In this document: positions 49,176 to 58,900 of the stretch, one piece after another
Layout: each line of letters opens with the position of its first letter
Position numbering within the stretch: the first letter of the stretch is position 1
DNA from: Prevotella sp.
GTDB lineage: Bacteria; Bacteroidota; Bacteroidia; Bacteroidales; Bacteroidaceae
Direction of reading: 5' to 3'
DNA: 64,000 nucleotides
Assembly: GCA_017458005.1 (NCBI GenBank)
Contig: JAFTGH010000012.1
Location: 1 to 64,000 of the forward strand
Notes under the pieces: model-generated
Seen by the model: the letters and a program-made list of their open reading frames with translations, nothing else
Told to the model about the DNA's origin: nothing
Database searches by the model: none
Translations under genes and position numbers: made by a program

Positions 49176-50003
49176 ATGAAAAAAGGCAATCTTTTGATAC
49201 TCTGTATGGCTGTTCTTTTGAGCAGTTGTGCCTCGGAGTTTAATAAAGTCTATAAGACTGCGGATAACGACTATAAGTACGAGTTTGCCAAGCAGTGTTT
49301 TGCGATGGGGAAATACCAGCAGGCAAGTACGTTACTCCAAGATTTGGTCTTGATTCAGAAAGGACGTGACAATGCCCAGGAGTGTCTCTACTTGTTGGGT
49401 ATGGCTCAATATGGTAATCGTGACTATGAGTCGGCGAGTGCCACTTTTAAGAAATATTACTCCAGTTATCCGAAAGGTACTTTTGCCGAACAGGCAAGTT
49501 TCTATGTCGGACAGTCGCTTTATCAGAGTGCCCCAGAGCCTCGACTTGACCAGACTCCTACCGTGGGTGCCATCAATGCCTATCAGCAGTTCCTCGACCT
49601 CTTTCCCGATTCCGAGTTACGACCGATAGCCCAGCAACGTCTGTTTGACTTGCAGGACAACCTGGTACAGAAGGAATACCTCTCTGCAGAACTTTATTAT
49701 AACCTCGGTGGCTATTTTGGTAATATCAATGCCAATACCGAGAGTAATTATGAGGCATGTATCATCACCGCTCAGAATGCGTTGAAAACTTATCCGTTCA
49801 CTAAGATTCGTGAGAAGTTCTCTGTGCTGATTATGAAGAGCAAGTTCGAACTTGCCGAGAACAGTTCTGAGGAGAAGAAACTGGATCGCTATCGCGATGC
49901 GGAAGATGAATGCTATGGTTTCCTCAACGAGTACCCAGAGTCAAAGGAATGTGCCACAGCGGAGAAGTTTATCGCTAAATGTAAGAAAATAACAAAGGAT
50001 TAA
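49176..50003 (+). CDS. bamD: outer-membrane assembly lipoprotein BamD
   Basis: A 275-residue lipoprotein: signal MKKGNLLILCMAVLLSSC, then 'SEFNKVYKTADNDYKYEFAKQCF', a BamD opening conserved in Bacteroidetes, and five TPR repeats ('YLLGMAQYGNRDYESASATFKKYYSSYPKG', 'AINAYQQFLDLFPDSE', 'CIITAQNALKTYP', 'ECYGFLNEYPESKE'). BamD is part of the BAM complex that inserts beta-barrel proteins. First gene of a bamD-rpoZ-DUF4293 operon with 3- and 2-base gaps, which ties envelope assembly to RNA polymerase subunit supply. Confidence 0.9.
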   Translation: MKKGNLLILCMAVLLSSCASEFNKVYKTADNDYKYEFAKQCFAMGKYQQASTLLQDLVLIQKGRDNAQECLYLLGMAQYGNRDYESASATFKKYYSSYPKGTFAEQASFYVGQSLYQSAPEPRLDQTPTVGAINAYQQFLDLFPDSELRPIAQQRLFDLQDNLVQKEYLSAELYYNLGGYFGNINANTESNYEACIITAQNALKTYPFTKIREKFSVLIMKSKFELAENSSEEKKLDRYRDAEDECYGFLNEYPESKECATAEKFIAKCKKITKD

Positions 50004-50006
50004 AAT

Positions 50007-50354
50007 ATGGATTATAAGAAATCAAAAGCACCAGTGAACACAGTGACCCGTAATATCATGGATCTCTGTGAGGAAACAGGAAACATCTACGAGAGTGTTG
50101 CAATTATCTCTAAGCGTGCCAATCAGATCAGTGTGCAGATCAAAGAGGACCTGAGCAAGAAGTTGGCGGAGTTCGCTTCCTATAACGACTCTTTGGAGGA
50201 AGTCTTCGAGAATCGTGAGCAGATTGAGATATCCCGTTATTACGAGAAACTTCCCAAACCCTCCCTGCTTGCCACTCAGGAGTTTGTGGAGGACAAGGTA
50301 TATTGGCGTGATCCTGCCCGTGAGCAGGCTTTGGCACAAGAGGAGCATCTTTAA
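50007..50354 (+). CDS. rpoZ: RNA polymerase omega subunit (Bacteroidetes type)
   Basis: A 115-residue protein: 'KAPVNTVTRNIMDLCEETGNIYESVAIISKRANQI' is the conserved Rpb6/omega core, with the stretch 'KEDLSKKLAEFASYNDSLEEVFENREQIEISRYYEKLPKP' specific to the Bacteroidetes form. Omega binds and helps fold the beta-prime subunit. It follows bamD by 3 bases and precedes the DUF4293 gene by 2, an order usual in Bacteroidales. Confidence 0.9.
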   Translation: MDYKKSKAPVNTVTRNIMDLCEETGNIYESVAIISKRANQISVQIKEDLSKKLAEFASYNDSLEEVFENREQIEISRYYEKLPKPSLLATQEFVEDKVYWRDPAREQALAQEEHL

Positions 50355-50356
50355 TC

Positions 50357-50809
50357 ATGATACAGCGTAAGCAAACGGTATTCCTCTTTCTTGCCGCAGT
50401 TTTTGGCGTACTCGCTTTGTGTATGCAACTGGCGACAGTGAGTTATGAGGGACTGACAACCTACCGTATCTTCAGTCTTTGGGCAATAGGGCAGAGCGGA
50501 GCGCGTTCTTTCGTTCCCTGTCCCTTGTTTATCCTGATGCTGTTGTCAACCACGTTGAGTGTCTGCACCATATTTATATATAAGCGTCGTCCTTTGCAGG
50601 CGAAGTTGTGTATGGTCAATATCTTCGTGATCCTGTTATGGTATATCTCGATGATAGTGGTTAGCAAGCAGTTATCCCCCGATGCGATGAACTTCCAGAT
50701 GGAGATAGCATCCTCTTTCCCTGCCGTCATGGCGATTCTTCTCTTTATGGCTCGCAAGGGCATCCTTGCTGACGAGAAGTTAGTTCGTGCCGCCGACAGA
50801 ATAAGGTAA
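50357..50809 (+). CDS. DUF4293 membrane protein
   Basis: A 150-residue integral membrane protein with four helices (about 8-27, 52-75, 86-104, 112-132). 'MIQRKQTVFLFLAAVFGVLALCM' is the DUF4293 N-terminus (MIQRIQT-type), and a hydrophilic loop follows the first helix. Found downstream of rpoZ in this lineage. Function unknown. The transcript ends at the strong hairpin 50826-50863. Confidence 0.82.
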   Translation: MIQRKQTVFLFLAAVFGVLALCMQLATVSYEGLTTYRIFSLWAIGQSGARSFVPCPLFILMLLSTTLSVCTIFIYKRRPLQAKLCMVNIFVILLWYISMIVVSKQLSPDAMNFQMEIASSFPAVMAILLFMARKGILADEKLVRAADRIR

Positions 50810-50825
50810 AAGCATATTTATTATA

Positions 50826-50863
50826 AAAAGGGGCATTGATGTGTTATTGTCAATGCCCCTTTT
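50826..50863. terminator. bidirectional terminator between the rpoZ and purM operons
   Basis: Perfect 14-bp arms AAAAGGGGCATTGA/TCAATGCCCCTTTT with a 10-base loop, flanked by T/A runs on both strands. Confidence 0.92.
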
Positions 50864-50876
50864 CTGTTTATACTCA

Positions 50877-52064
50877 TTAGTATTCGAATGTTCCGAATTC
50901 ACTATGAATGGTCAGGCTCTTCTTGCCTTCCTCGATATGTCCGATGACTTGAGCGTCGATGTTGAAGGACTTCGAGAGACTGATGACCTTGTCGGCAACC
51001 TCAGGACGAACATATATCTCCATACGATGTCCCATGTTGAAAACCTGGTACATCTCACGCCAGTCGGTGCCAGAGCACTCGTGGATGGCACGGAAGAGTG
51101 GAGGAACAGGGAACATGTTGTCCTTGACGACTTTGCAGTTGTCGTTCACGAAATGCAGCACCTTTGTCTGGGCACCGCCAGTACAGTGTACCATGCCATG
51201 AATCTCTGGACGCAGTTCGTCCAATAGTTTCTTGATGACAGGGGCATAGGTGCGGGTAGGAGAGAGCACGAGTTGCCCCATGTCTGGCAGTATTGCTTGT
51301 TGATGTGCCACATCAACATGTGGAACCGCATCCGTCAGTTTATACTTACCACTATATACCAACTCGTCAGGTACGGCATGGTCGTAACTCTCTGGATATT
51401 TCTCTGCGAGATACTTAGCGAAGACATCATGGCGGGCGGAGGTCAGTCCATTGCTGCCCATGCCACCGTTATAGCGCTTCTCGTAAGTTGCCTGTCCCGT
51501 GGAAGAGAGACCTACGATGACATCACCAGGACGGATGTTCGCATTATCGATCACGTCACTGCGTTTCATGCGACATGTGACGGTAGAGTCGACAATGATG
51601 GTGCGGACGAGGTCGCCCACGTCTGCCGTCTCACCACCAGTAGGATAGATGCCAATACCCATCTCTCGCAGTTCGGCAAGCAGTTCGTCGGTGCCGTTGA
51701 TGATAGCAGAGATGATCTCCCCGGGAACGAGCATCTTGTTACGTCCGATGGTCGAACTGACAAGGATATTGTCCACAGCGCCCACACAGAGCAGGTCGTC
51801 GGTATTCATCACGATGGCATCCTGTGCGATCCCTTTCCATACGGAGAGGTCGCCCGTCTCCTTCCAGTACATATAGGCGAGGCTTGACTTCGTGCCTGCT
51901 CCATCGGCATGCATGATGTTGCAATACTCTGGGTCGCCTCCAAGGATATCTGGGATAATCTTACAGAAAGCCTGTGGGAAGATTCCCTTGTCGATGTTCT
52001 TGATGGCGTTATGTACGTCTTCTTTGGCGGCACTGACACCGCGCATCATATATCTGTTATCCAT
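50877..52064 (-). CDS. purM: phosphoribosylformylglycinamidine cyclo-ligase (AIR synthase)
   Basis: The 395-residue enzyme closes the imidazole ring of AIR using ATP in purine synthesis. Features: 'HADGAGTKSSLAYMYW' (glycine-rich substrate loop), 'DLLCVGAVDNILVSSTIGRN', 'PTGGETADVGD', 'DVIVGLSSTGQATYEKRYNGGMGSNGLTSAR', and C-terminal 'HCTGGAQTKVLHF' and 'FNMGHRMEIYV'. The length (395) is the Bacteroidetes form, longer than E. coli PurM. Last gene of a seven-gene operon from phoH that also contains purC. Confidence 0.93.
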   Translation of the reverse strand: MDNRYMMRGVSAAKEDVHNAIKNIDKGIFPQAFCKIIPDILGGDPEYCNIMHADGAGTKSSLAYMYWKETGDLSVWKGIAQDAIVMNTDDLLCVGAVDNILVSSTIGRNKMLVPGEIISAIINGTDELLAELREMGIGIYPTGGETADVGDLVRTIIVDSTVTCRMKRSDVIDNANIRPGDVIVGLSSTGQATYEKRYNGGMGSNGLTSARHDVFAKYLAEKYPESYDHAVPDELVYSGKYKLTDAVPHVDVAHQQAILPDMGQLVLSPTRTYAPVIKKLLDELRPEIHGMVHCTGGAQTKVLHFVNDNCKVVKDNMFPVPPLFRAIHECSGTDWREMYQVFNMGHRMEIYVRPEVADKVISLSKSFNIDAQVIGHIEEGKKSLTIHSEFGTFEY

Positions 52065-52072
52065 TTTCTTTC

Positions 52073-52660
52073 TTAGAATTTAACTTGTGGTGCTTTCTCT
52101 GCTCCAGCCTCAGCCTCGAACTTTGTCATCTGGTGGAAGCCAAAGATACCGGCGAAGATGTTCTTGGGGAAAGAACGAATCTCCACATTGTATTGCTGAA
52201 CAGCCTGGTTGAACTTGTTGCGAGCCTCGTTGATGCGGTTCTCGGTTCCCTCCAACTGTACTTGCAGGTCACGGAAGTTCTCGTTAGCCTTCAGGTCGGG
52301 ATAGTTCTCCTGAATGGCGATCAGACGACCGAGGGCACTGCCCAGTTCTCCCTGAGCCTGCTGGAACTCCTTCAGTTTCTCAGGAGTCAGGTTCTCCGCG
52401 TCGAGGTTGATAGAGGTAGCCTTCGTGCGGGCATTGACAACATCCTCCAAGGTCTGCTTCTCATGAGCGGCATAGCCTTTGACGGTCTCAACCAGATTGG
52501 GGATCAGGTCTGCACGACGCTGGTACGTCGACTGTACATTGGCAAGGGCTGTGGTTGCCTGCTCTTGTACGCTAACCATTGAGTTGTAAGCACTGGCAGC
52601 CCATGCGCCAAGGATGACGACGACTGCAATAATTGCGATAAGTCCTTTACTGAGTTTCAT
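52073..52660 (-). CDS. lemA: LemA-family protein
   Basis: A 195-residue protein with one N-terminal membrane anchor (residues ~5-27) and a long helical bundle. 'AYNSMVSVQEQATTALANVQSTYQRRADLIPNLVETVKGYA' is the LemA signature and 'ENYPDLKANENFRDLQVQLEGTENRINEARNKFN' the second. 'FPKNIFAGIFGFHQMTKFEAE' is the conserved C-terminal region. The family nearly always sits next to a TPM-domain gene, as here (32 bp apart). Cellular role not defined, membrane-associated. Confidence 0.92.
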   Translation of the reverse strand: MKLSKGLIAIIAVVVILGAWAASAYNSMVSVQEQATTALANVQSTYQRRADLIPNLVETVKGYAAHEKQTLEDVVNARTKATSINLDAENLTPEKLKEFQQAQGELGSALGRLIAIQENYPDLKANENFRDLQVQLEGTENRINEARNKFNQAVQQYNVEIRSFPKNIFAGIFGFHQMTKFEAEAGAEKAPQVKF

Positions 52661-52692
52661 AATCCTATTATTTTAGTTGTTTAATATTTCCA

Positions 52693-53895
52693 TTACCATC
52701 GTGAGGTGGCACCACCGCCACCAAAACTTCCTCCGCCGAAACTGCCTCCGCTGCTACCACTGCTGAAGCCACTCCCGCCAAAGCCTCCGCCATATCCTCC
52801 ACCAGAGGATTCCGCCTCATAGAAAGGATTGGAAAGGAGCGTGCTGGTGGCACCAGTAATACCCAACCAATGATATTTCTGGTTAAGGCGTATAAAGATG
52901 ATGCTCCATACAATAAGGAAAAATATATATAGCCCAATCATTATCGCCGTCTCATCATCAATCTCGTCTTGCTGACTGGTTAAGGACGACATCTCTGGAA
53001 GATCTTTCTTCTGCATGGTCGCAAAGATCGCCTCCGTTAGGTAGAGCATCGCACTGTCAGGCATTTCCGCACGCATTGCCGGCACGACATACCGCTGTTG
53101 CAAACGGTAACATTCGGCATCTGTCAAATCACCTTCCAGACTTCTGCCCGGTGAGATATTGATGCTGTGGTCTTGATAGCCGACGACAACCATCAGTCCA
53201 CGGTCGTTTCTGCCGACACCATATTTATTACCCACATCTTGGGCAAAACGGAATGGGTCATCGTTCTCTATATGGTTGACGACGATGACGACCGACTCGA
53301 TGTATAACTCTTTGTCCAGTCGTTGTAAGGTGTGGTTCATTTCATCTACCGTGCTTTGGGCTAATACCTTATCAGGATTAGACACATATTGACTGGCATC
53401 CTGCAAATGGGGAATGGGGATGTTGTCCGCATTCCAGTAGCGCTCCTCCGTGCTACTCATGACAGTTGTCGGAGAGGACACTCTCTCGAAATGGAGGGAA
53501 CTCGAGCAACATACCATCGCACTGATAACACCGATTACATAGACCCAACCCCATGCCTTTCGTGCCTTACACCAAGCAGGGTTCATCTGTTCCCAGGCAT
53601 ATAGCATCGCACGCCGTTTCCTTTGGTACTCGCGCTCTAATGCGGTATATCGTTTGGAATACTGCCGTTTGTTGTAAGATGAGGTGAGGTTCCACCCTGA
53701 CTGGGTGTTCTCCATGTCATAGGCGTCCTCCAACGCACGGATCGCATCGTTGTATTGGTTTGTTAGTCTGTTAATGTCCGACGCCTTCTTGGTCAATGCC
53801 GTAGTGGGGGTATAGTCCCACTTTCGGGTCACGACATAACCTCCTCCCAATAGGAGGGCGATATAGCCGAGGAAAAAGATGAAAGTCGTCGTCAT
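52693..53895 (-). CDS. TPM-domain membrane protein with Gly/Ser tail
   Basis: A 400-residue protein with N-terminal membrane helix, a coiled-coil segment (~35-95), a second helix (~115-135) and a TPM domain (~180-290; 'DEMNHTLQRLDKELYIESVVIVVNHIENDDPFRFAQDVGNKYGVG' region and 'RGLMVVVGYQDHSINISPGRSLEGDLTD'). A third helix (~320-338) follows, and the end is a Gly/Ser-rich tail, as is common in TPM/YgcG proteins. Start ATG 53895 (MTTTFIFF) is taken because the longer frame overlaps aroE. Partner of LemA; suspected membrane-quality or assembly function. Confidence 0.82.
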   Translation of the reverse strand: MTTTFIFFLGYIALLLGGGYVVTRKWDYTPTTALTKKASDINRLTNQYNDAIRALEDAYDMENTQSGWNLTSSYNKRQYSKRYTALEREYQRKRRAMLYAWEQMNPAWCKARKAWGWVYVIGVISAMVCCSSSLHFERVSSPTTVMSSTEERYWNADNIPIPHLQDASQYVSNPDKVLAQSTVDEMNHTLQRLDKELYIESVVIVVNHIENDDPFRFAQDVGNKYGVGRNDRGLMVVVGYQDHSINISPGRSLEGDLTDAECYRLQQRYVVPAMRAEMPDSAMLYLTEAIFATMQKKDLPEMSSLTSQQDEIDDETAIMIGLYIFFLIVWSIIFIRLNQKYHWLGITGATSTLLSNPFYEAESSGGGYGGGFGGSGFSSGSSGGSFGGGSFGGGGATSRW

Positions 53896-53903
53896 ATCTT
53901 GTT

Positions 53904-54650
53904 TTATTTCTCGTGCCAGAACTCCCAAGAGGCAAAAGCCTGTAATAGCAGCATCTCCAGTCCGTTCTTCACGTTGGCTCCATATTCGGCACCACGTTTC
54001 ATGAACAGCGTCTCATCGGGATTATAGATAAGGTCATAGAGGATGGTGTGGCTGTCCATCGCCTCATAGGGCAGTTCTGGACAGAATTCCGTCTTGGGAT
54101 ACATCCCCACGGGGGTGCAGTTGACAATTACGTTATACTCCTTCACCACCTCAGGAGTGATACTTTTATATTGGATGGTGTCGGGTTTCTCGTAGCGGCT
54201 GACATAGATGGTCTCCAGTCCGAGGCTGCGCAAACCGTAGTTGATAGCCTTGGAGGCACCTCCCGTACCCAGGATTAATGCTTTCTGATGCCATTTCTTG
54301 TCAAGCATGGGCTCAATGCTCTTAGTGAATCCGATGACATCGGAGTTGAAACCTTTCAGTTCGGTCTTATTCCCTCGATGGGTGATACGGATCACATTTA
54401 CCGCACCGATGGCAAGCGCCTCTGGTGAGATGTTGTCAAGAAAGGGTAGCACCTTCTCCTTATAGGGGATGGTCACGTTGAGTCCTTTCAGTTCGGGATT
54501 AGAACTGAGCACCTCAGGGAGTGCGTCGATACTGGGAATCTCATAGTTCTCGTAAACGGCATCGATGTCCTCATCCTGAAACTTCTGATTGAAGTAACTG
54601 ATGGAGAACGAGTGCCCGAGGGGGTAGCCAATAAGTCCGTACTTGTCCAT
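53904..54650 (-). CDS. aroE: shikimate dehydrogenase
   Basis: The 248-residue enzyme reduces 3-dehydroshikimate with NADPH (aromatic amino acid pathway). 'YGLIGYPLGHSFSISYFN' binds shikimate; 'LKGLNVTIPYKEKVLPFLD' has the catalytic Lys; 'LILGTGGASKAINYGL' is the NADP loop, with 'VSR' and 'NCTPVGMYP' downstream. Asp in 'GFNSDVIGF' completes the site. Start ATG 54650. In the phoH-purC-menG-aroE operon with gaps of 8-13 bases. Confidence 0.95.
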   Translation of the reverse strand: MDKYGLIGYPLGHSFSISYFNQKFQDEDIDAVYENYEIPSIDALPEVLSSNPELKGLNVTIPYKEKVLPFLDNISPEALAIGAVNVIRITHRGNKTELKGFNSDVIGFTKSIEPMLDKKWHQKALILGTGGASKAINYGLRSLGLETIYVSRYEKPDTIQYKSITPEVVKEYNVIVNCTPVGMYPKTEFCPELPYEAMDSHTILYDLIYNPDETLFMKRGAEYGANVKNGLEMLLLQAFASWEFWHEK

Positions 54651-54663
54651 AATTTCTTTTCCT

Positions 54664-55395
54664 TTATTTAGTTGCAAAATAGATCGTGCAGATACCGAAG
54701 GTCAGTCGCTGGAACCTTGCCTCACTGAACCCTGCGCCTTTCAGAATCTCCATCATCTGCTCTCCTTGCGGGAATGCCTCAATGGTCTTGGTGAGATACG
54801 AGTAGGCGGCAGTGTCCTTGGATATCAGTCTGCCATAGACGGGCAGTACAGTGTGGGAGTAGATATGAAAGAGTTGCCTCATCGGGAAGCCCACGGGGTT
54901 CGTCAACTCGGCGATGCTCAGATGTCCCCCCTTCTTCAGGACACGGCACATCTCTCTCAGTCCCTGGTCGAGGTCAGAGAAGTTGCGGATGCCAAAGGCG
55001 GCAGTCACGGCATCGAAGGTGTCACTGGCGTATGAGAGGTGCAGGCAGTCTTCCTTCTCGAAGGAGATGATGTCCTGCAATCCCTTATCAGCAACCTTCT
55101 GACATCCTATCTCCATCATACCCTCGCTGATGTCGGCCCCGATGAGGTGTGACGGCTTGAGCATCTCTGCGGCGAGGATGGCGAAGTCGCCTGTTCCTGT
55201 CGCCATGTCAAGGATGCACTGTGGTTGGTAGGGCGCCAGTTGGCGGATCGCTTTCTTTCGCCAGCCACGGTCGATGTCCCATGAGAGACGATGGTTGAGC
55301 GTGTCATAGGTGGGAGCGATGTTGTCGAACATCTGCTCCACCTGTGAGGTCTTCTCTCCCTTATGGTAGGGGTTTATCGTCTCTTGCTGGTACAT
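54664..55395 (-). CDS. menG: demethylmenaquinone methyltransferase
   Basis: A 243-residue class I SAM methyltransferase (UbiE/MenG): '[25 protein letters not shown]' is the family N-terminus, '[15 protein letters not shown]' the SAM loop, '[12 protein letters not shown]', '[40 protein letters not shown]' the core, and '[16 protein letters not shown]' the late motif. It makes menaquinone from demethylmenaquinone, following MenA encoded at 42.1 kb. Confidence 0.94.
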   Translation of the reverse strand: MYQQETINPYHKGEKTSQVEQMFDNIAPTYDTLNHRLSWDIDRGWRKKAIRQLAPYQPQCILDMATGTGDFAILAAEMLKPSHLIGADISEGMMEIGCQKVADKGLQDIISFEKEDCLHLSYASDTFDAVTAAFGIRNFSDLDQGLREMCRVLKKGGHLSIAELTNPVGFPMRQLFHIYSHTVLPVYGRLISKDTAAYSYLTKTIEAFPQGEQMMEILKGAGFSEARFQRLTFGICTIYFATK

Positions 55396-55408
55396 ATTCC
55401 TAGGTTGC

Positions 55409-56362
55409 TTAGGAGTTCCTGGATTTTAGATAATCACTTACGTTCTTCTCGATGCGGGCGGCGATATCGTCGTTGTCACTTGCCTTCTCGAACTTCTCAC
55501 CGATGATGTGCTCATAGAGTTCGATATAGCGGTCAGATACACTCTCCGCATACTCGTCTGTGATCTCGGGCATCACCTGTCCGGGCTCGTTCATGAAGTT
55601 ATGCTCGATAAGCCACTGGCGCACAAACTCCTTGGAGAGTTGCTTCTGAGGCTCGCCCTTGGCGAGTTTCTCCTCATAGCCGTCAGCATAGAAATAGCGG
55701 CTGGAGTCTGGGGTGTGGATCTCGTCAATGAGGTAAACCTTCCCGTCGCGCTTGCCAAACTCGTACTTGGTGTCTACGAGGATGAGTCCTTGTTTCTTGG
55801 CAATCTCCTGACCACGGGCAAAGAGTTTGCGGGTGTAGTCTTCCATCACGGCATAGTCCTCGGCACTGACGATGCCCTGTGCGATGATCTCCTCTTTGGA
55901 GATATTCAGGTCATGACCCTCGTCAGCCTTTGTTGTAGGAGTGATGATAGGCTCAGGGAAACGCTCGTTCTCCTTCATGCCCTCAGGCAGTTTCACACCA
56001 CACAACTCACGGCATCCGTTCTTATACTCACGCCAAGCAGAACCTGTCAGGATGCTGCGGATAATCATCTCCACACGGAAGCCCTCGCATTTCAGACCGA
56101 CCGTCACCATGGGGTCGGGAGTGGCGAGTTTCCAGTTCGGGCAGATGTCGCTGGTGGCATCCAGAAACTTAGCGGCAATCTGGTTAAGCACCTGTCCCTT
56201 GAAAGGAATACCCTTTGGCAGGATGACATCGAATGCCGAGATACGGTCTGTTGCCACCATCACCATCAGGTCGTCGTTGATGTTATACACGTCACGGACT
56301 TTTCCGTGGTAAACGCTCTTTTGTCCTTCGAAATTGAAGTCAGTCTTTGTTAATGCTTTCAT
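55409..56362 (-). CDS. purC: phosphoribosylaminoimidazole-succinocarboxamide (SAICAR) synthase
   Basis: A 317-residue SAICAR synthase of purine synthesis. '[16 protein letters not shown]' is the ATP-binding start, '[21 protein letters not shown]' the central signature, '[12 protein letters not shown]', '[15 protein letters not shown]' and '[29 protein letters not shown]' the catalytic region. The size is the longer eukaryote/Bacteroidetes-like form. ATG 56362 lies inside the end of phoH (23-base overlap). Confidence 0.95.
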   Translation of the reverse strand: MKALTKTDFNFEGQKSVYHGKVRDVYNINDDLMVMVATDRISAFDVILPKGIPFKGQVLNQIAAKFLDATSDICPNWKLATPDPMVTVGLKCEGFRVEMIIRSILTGSAWREYKNGCRELCGVKLPEGMKENERFPEPIITPTTKADEGHDLNISKEEIIAQGIVSAEDYAVMEDYTRKLFARGQEIAKKQGLILVDTKYEFGKRDGKVYLIDEIHTPDSSRYFYADGYEEKLAKGEPQKQLSKEFVRQWLIEHNFMNEPGQVMPEITDEYAESVSDRYIELYEHIIGEKFEKASDNDDIAARIEKNVSDYLKSRNS

Positions 56363-57317
56363 TGTTATCTTTGTTTTGTTTCTCTTTGTCGAATCGTTCG
56401 TAGGCATTGACGATACGGGTCACCAGTTTGTGGCGTACGATGTCCTTGCGATCCAGTTCCACCACACCGATACCCTCGATGTCCTTTAATATGCGCAATG
56501 CCTCCACCAGTCCACTCCTCTGCTCACGGGGCAGGTCTATTTGTGTCATGTCTCCCGTGATGATCATCTTCGTGTTCCATCCCATACGGGTCAGGAACAT
56601 GCGGATCTGCTGGGGAGTAGTGTTCTGTGCCTCGTCGAGGATGACGACAGCGTCACTCAGTGTCCTGCCTCGCATAAAGGCGAGTGGGGCAATCTGGATG
56701 ACATGTTTCTCCATCATGTCCTGCAGTTTCACCTGTGGCAGCATGTCCTCCAATGCGTCATACAGTGGCTGGAGATACGGATCAATCTTGTCCTTCATGT
56801 CACCAGGCAGGAATCCCAGTTTCTCTCCGGCCTCCACAGCGGGGCGGGAGAGGATGATCTTCTTCGCTGTCTTGTCCTTCAGCGCCTTCACGGCAAGGGC
56901 GATAGAGAGGTAGGTCTTTCCCGTTCCCGCAGGACCGACGGCGAACACCATGTCGTTCTGCTCGTAGGCGTCAATCAGTTTCTGCTGGTTCTCCGACCTC
57001 GCCTTGATGGCACGTCCTGACATGGAGTAGCATACCACTCCCTCAGGCACCTCGTCTTTCGTGCGGTGTCCCTTGATGATGTCCAGGATGTCCTCCTCCT
57101 TCAGCGAGTTGAAGCGCAGCACATGCTGGCGCATCTTCTCGGCACTCTCCTCGAAGGCTGCCATCTGCTCCTCATCGCCCAGGATGCGGATGACATTGTC
57201 GCGAGCCACAATCCTCAGTTTGGGATACAAGGCACGCATCATCTGCAAATGGGCATTCCCCGTTCCATAGAAAACGACGGGGTCTATATCCTCTAATACA
57301 ATATGCTTCTCTATCAA
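56340..57317 (-). CDS. phoH: PhoH-family ATPase
   Basis: A 325-residue PhoH-like protein: an N-terminal KH-like region, then Walker A '[19 protein letters not shown]', '[34 protein letters not shown]' and Walker B '[26 protein letters not shown]'. The family is linked to RNA metabolism and phosphate stress. The longest frame starts at 57374, but the promoter (57344-57351) lies inside it. Starting with TTG at 57317 gives [18 protein letters not shown], matching the N-terminus of Bacteroidetes relatives. First gene of the seven-gene operon down to purM. Confidence 0.88.
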   Translation of the reverse strand: MIEKHIVLEDIDPVVFYGTGNAHLQMMRALYPKLRIVARDNVIRILGDEEQMAAFEESAEKMRQHVLRFNSLKEEDILDIIKGHRTKDEVPEGVVCYSMSGRAIKARSENQQKLIDAYEQNDMVFAVGPAGTGKTYLSIALAVKALKDKTAKKIILSRPAVEAGEKLGFLPGDMKDKIDPYLQPLYDALEDMLPQVKLQDMMEKHVIQIAPLAFMRGRTLSDAVVILDEAQNTTPQQIRMFLTRMGWNTKMIITGDMTQIDLPREQRSGLVEALRILKDIEGIGVVELDRKDIVRHKLVTRIVNAYERFDKEKQNKDNNESINKD

Positions 57318-57343
57318 AATAACGTTATTTCTTAATGAGATTG

Positions 57344-57374
57344 CAAAGTTACGAAAAAAGCTTGTAAAGAACAA
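57344..57374 (-). promoter_or_regulatory. promoter of the phoH-purM operon
   Basis: Minus strand: TTG (complement 57372-57374), 20 bp, TAACTTTG (complement 57344-57351). It decides the TTG start of phoH. Confidence 0.75.
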
Positions 57375-57679
57375 CGGATTATGGAGAATTAACGCAATTC
57401 AACCTAAAATAAAGGTAAAACGGGGAAGAACGAGGAAGTCGGAAAGTCGGGGTAATGCAAAATAGGGAGGATTGATGAAGGAGTTAGGTTTCTAAATCGT
57501 AACCCTGAAATGGCCTTGAAGACGTGGTTAAAGCTCAATAATTGACTACGAAAATCGGGGCAGAATGACGCACTCTTCACCGCCCGTTTCTTATTCCGCA
57601 AACTGCTACATTTTGCATAATGATGGATAACCCAAAAGACAGTAGTTTCGCAGCCCAAAATTAAAAAGGAATAAGAAAC
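57375..57679. other. region between phoH promoter and integrase, likely holding the left att site
   Basis: No gene seen. Contains the tandem octamers GAAGTCGG/AAAGTCGG (57435-57450) and a -7-like box TAGTTTCG (57643-57650) for the integrase. No repeat marking attL could be defined without the right end. Confidence 0.5.
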
Positions 57680-58900
57680 ATGAGAAGTACATTCAACATT
57701 TTGTTCTACGTGAACAAGAGTAAGGAGAAGAACGGTGTGGTGCCTGTGATGGGACGTGTGACTATTAACGGCACTCAGAGCCAATTCAGTTGCAAGAAGT
57801 CCATCCCGCTTGATATGTGGGACGTGAAGGGCAACTGTGCCAAGGGACGAAGCAAGGAGGCTTTGCAGATTAACCGTGAGTTGGATAACATCAAGGCGCA
57901 AATCATCAAGCACTATCAGCGTCTGTCAGACCGCGAGGCTTTTGTGACGGCAGAGATGGTGCGCAACTCCTATCAAGGCTTTGGCAGCGAGTATGAGACA
58001 CTGTTGAGTGCTTTCGACAAGGACATTGCCAACCAGAAGAAACGTGTGGGCAAGGACAGGGCTGCAAGTACGCTTTGGGCTATGGAACGTTCGCGGAAGG
58101 ATGTGGCTGATTTCATCCAATCGCACTACCGTCGCACTGATATGTCGATGCTTGAACTGACACCTGAATTCATCAAGGACTTCGCCACCTATCTCAGTAC
58201 TGACCGAGGATTGGCCAATGGAACTATCTGGCAGAGATGCATGTGGCTGAAAGGCGTTGTACTGAGGGCGCACTACAACGGCAAGATTCCCCGTAACCCG
58301 TTCGCGCAGTTCCACATCAGCCCGAACTGCAAGGAAAGGGAGTTCCTGACCGAAGACGAACTGAAAGCTGTCGTGACGCATGAGTTTGAGGACGACAACC
58401 TCGCCTTCGTGCGTGACATCTTCGTCTTTGTCTGCTTCACCGCCCTCTCGTTCATCGACGTGAAGAACCTGACCACGGATAACATCGTGAACGTCAATGG
58501 CGACAAGTGGATTATCAGCAAGCGGCACAAGACTAATATCCCTTTCCAGGTGAAGCTGATGGACGTTCCCTTGCAGATTATCAACCGCTATAAACACCTA
58601 CAGGAAGACAAGTTGGTGTTCGGCAAGATGAACTACTGGTCGATGTGCAAGAAACTGAAAACGGTGATGACAGCCTGCGGCATTGAGAAAGCCATATCCT
58701 ACCATTGTGGCCGGCACTCGTTCGCCACGTTGGCGCTTTCAAAAGGAATACCCATCGAGAGCGTGAGCCGTGTATTGGGACACACTAACATCGTGACCAC
58801 CCAGATTTACGCCAAAATCACAAGTCAGAAACTTGACAACGATCTGACAATGCTCGGCAATAAACTCAATGCATCGTTCAAGGACATAAAGAGAGCATAA
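57680..58900 (+). CDS. int: tyrosine recombinase, IntDOT-like
   Basis: A 406-residue integrase of the Bacteroidetes conjugative-element type. N-terminal arm-binding domain ('STFNILFYVNKSKEKNGVVPVMGRVTINGT' region), SAM-like core-binding domain (~110-215) and catalytic domain with 'ISYHCGRHSFATLALSKG' (HxxR) and 'LGHTNIVTTQIYAKI' (His, nucleophile Tyr). The Arg I position reads 'FVCFTALSFIDVKNL': Ser instead of Arg, as known for IntDOT. It differs strongly from the tRNA-Ser element integrase. Confidence 0.92.
   Translation: MRSTFNILFYVNKSKEKNGVVPVMGRVTINGTQSQFSCKKSIPLDMWDVKGNCAKGRSKEALQINRELDNIKAQIIKHYQRLSDREAFVTAEMVRNSYQGFGSEYETLLSAFDKDIANQKKRVGKDRAASTLWAMERSRKDVADFIQSHYRRTDMSMLELTPEFIKDFATYLSTDRGLANGTIWQRCMWLKGVVLRAHYNGKIPRNPFAQFHISPNCKEREFLTEDELKAVVTHEFEDDNLAFVRDIFVFVCFTALSFIDVKNLTTDNIVNVNGDKWIISKRHKTNIPFQVKLMDVPLQIINRYKHLQEDKLVFGKMNYWSMCKKLKTVMTACGIEKAISYHCGRHSFATLALSKGIPIESVSRVLGHTNIVTTQIYAKITSQKLDNDLTMLGNKLNASFKDIKRA

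Noticed and set aside
55508-56353. 281-codon plus-strand frame
   Set aside because: Antisense to purC, which has a complete set of SAICAR synthase motifs.
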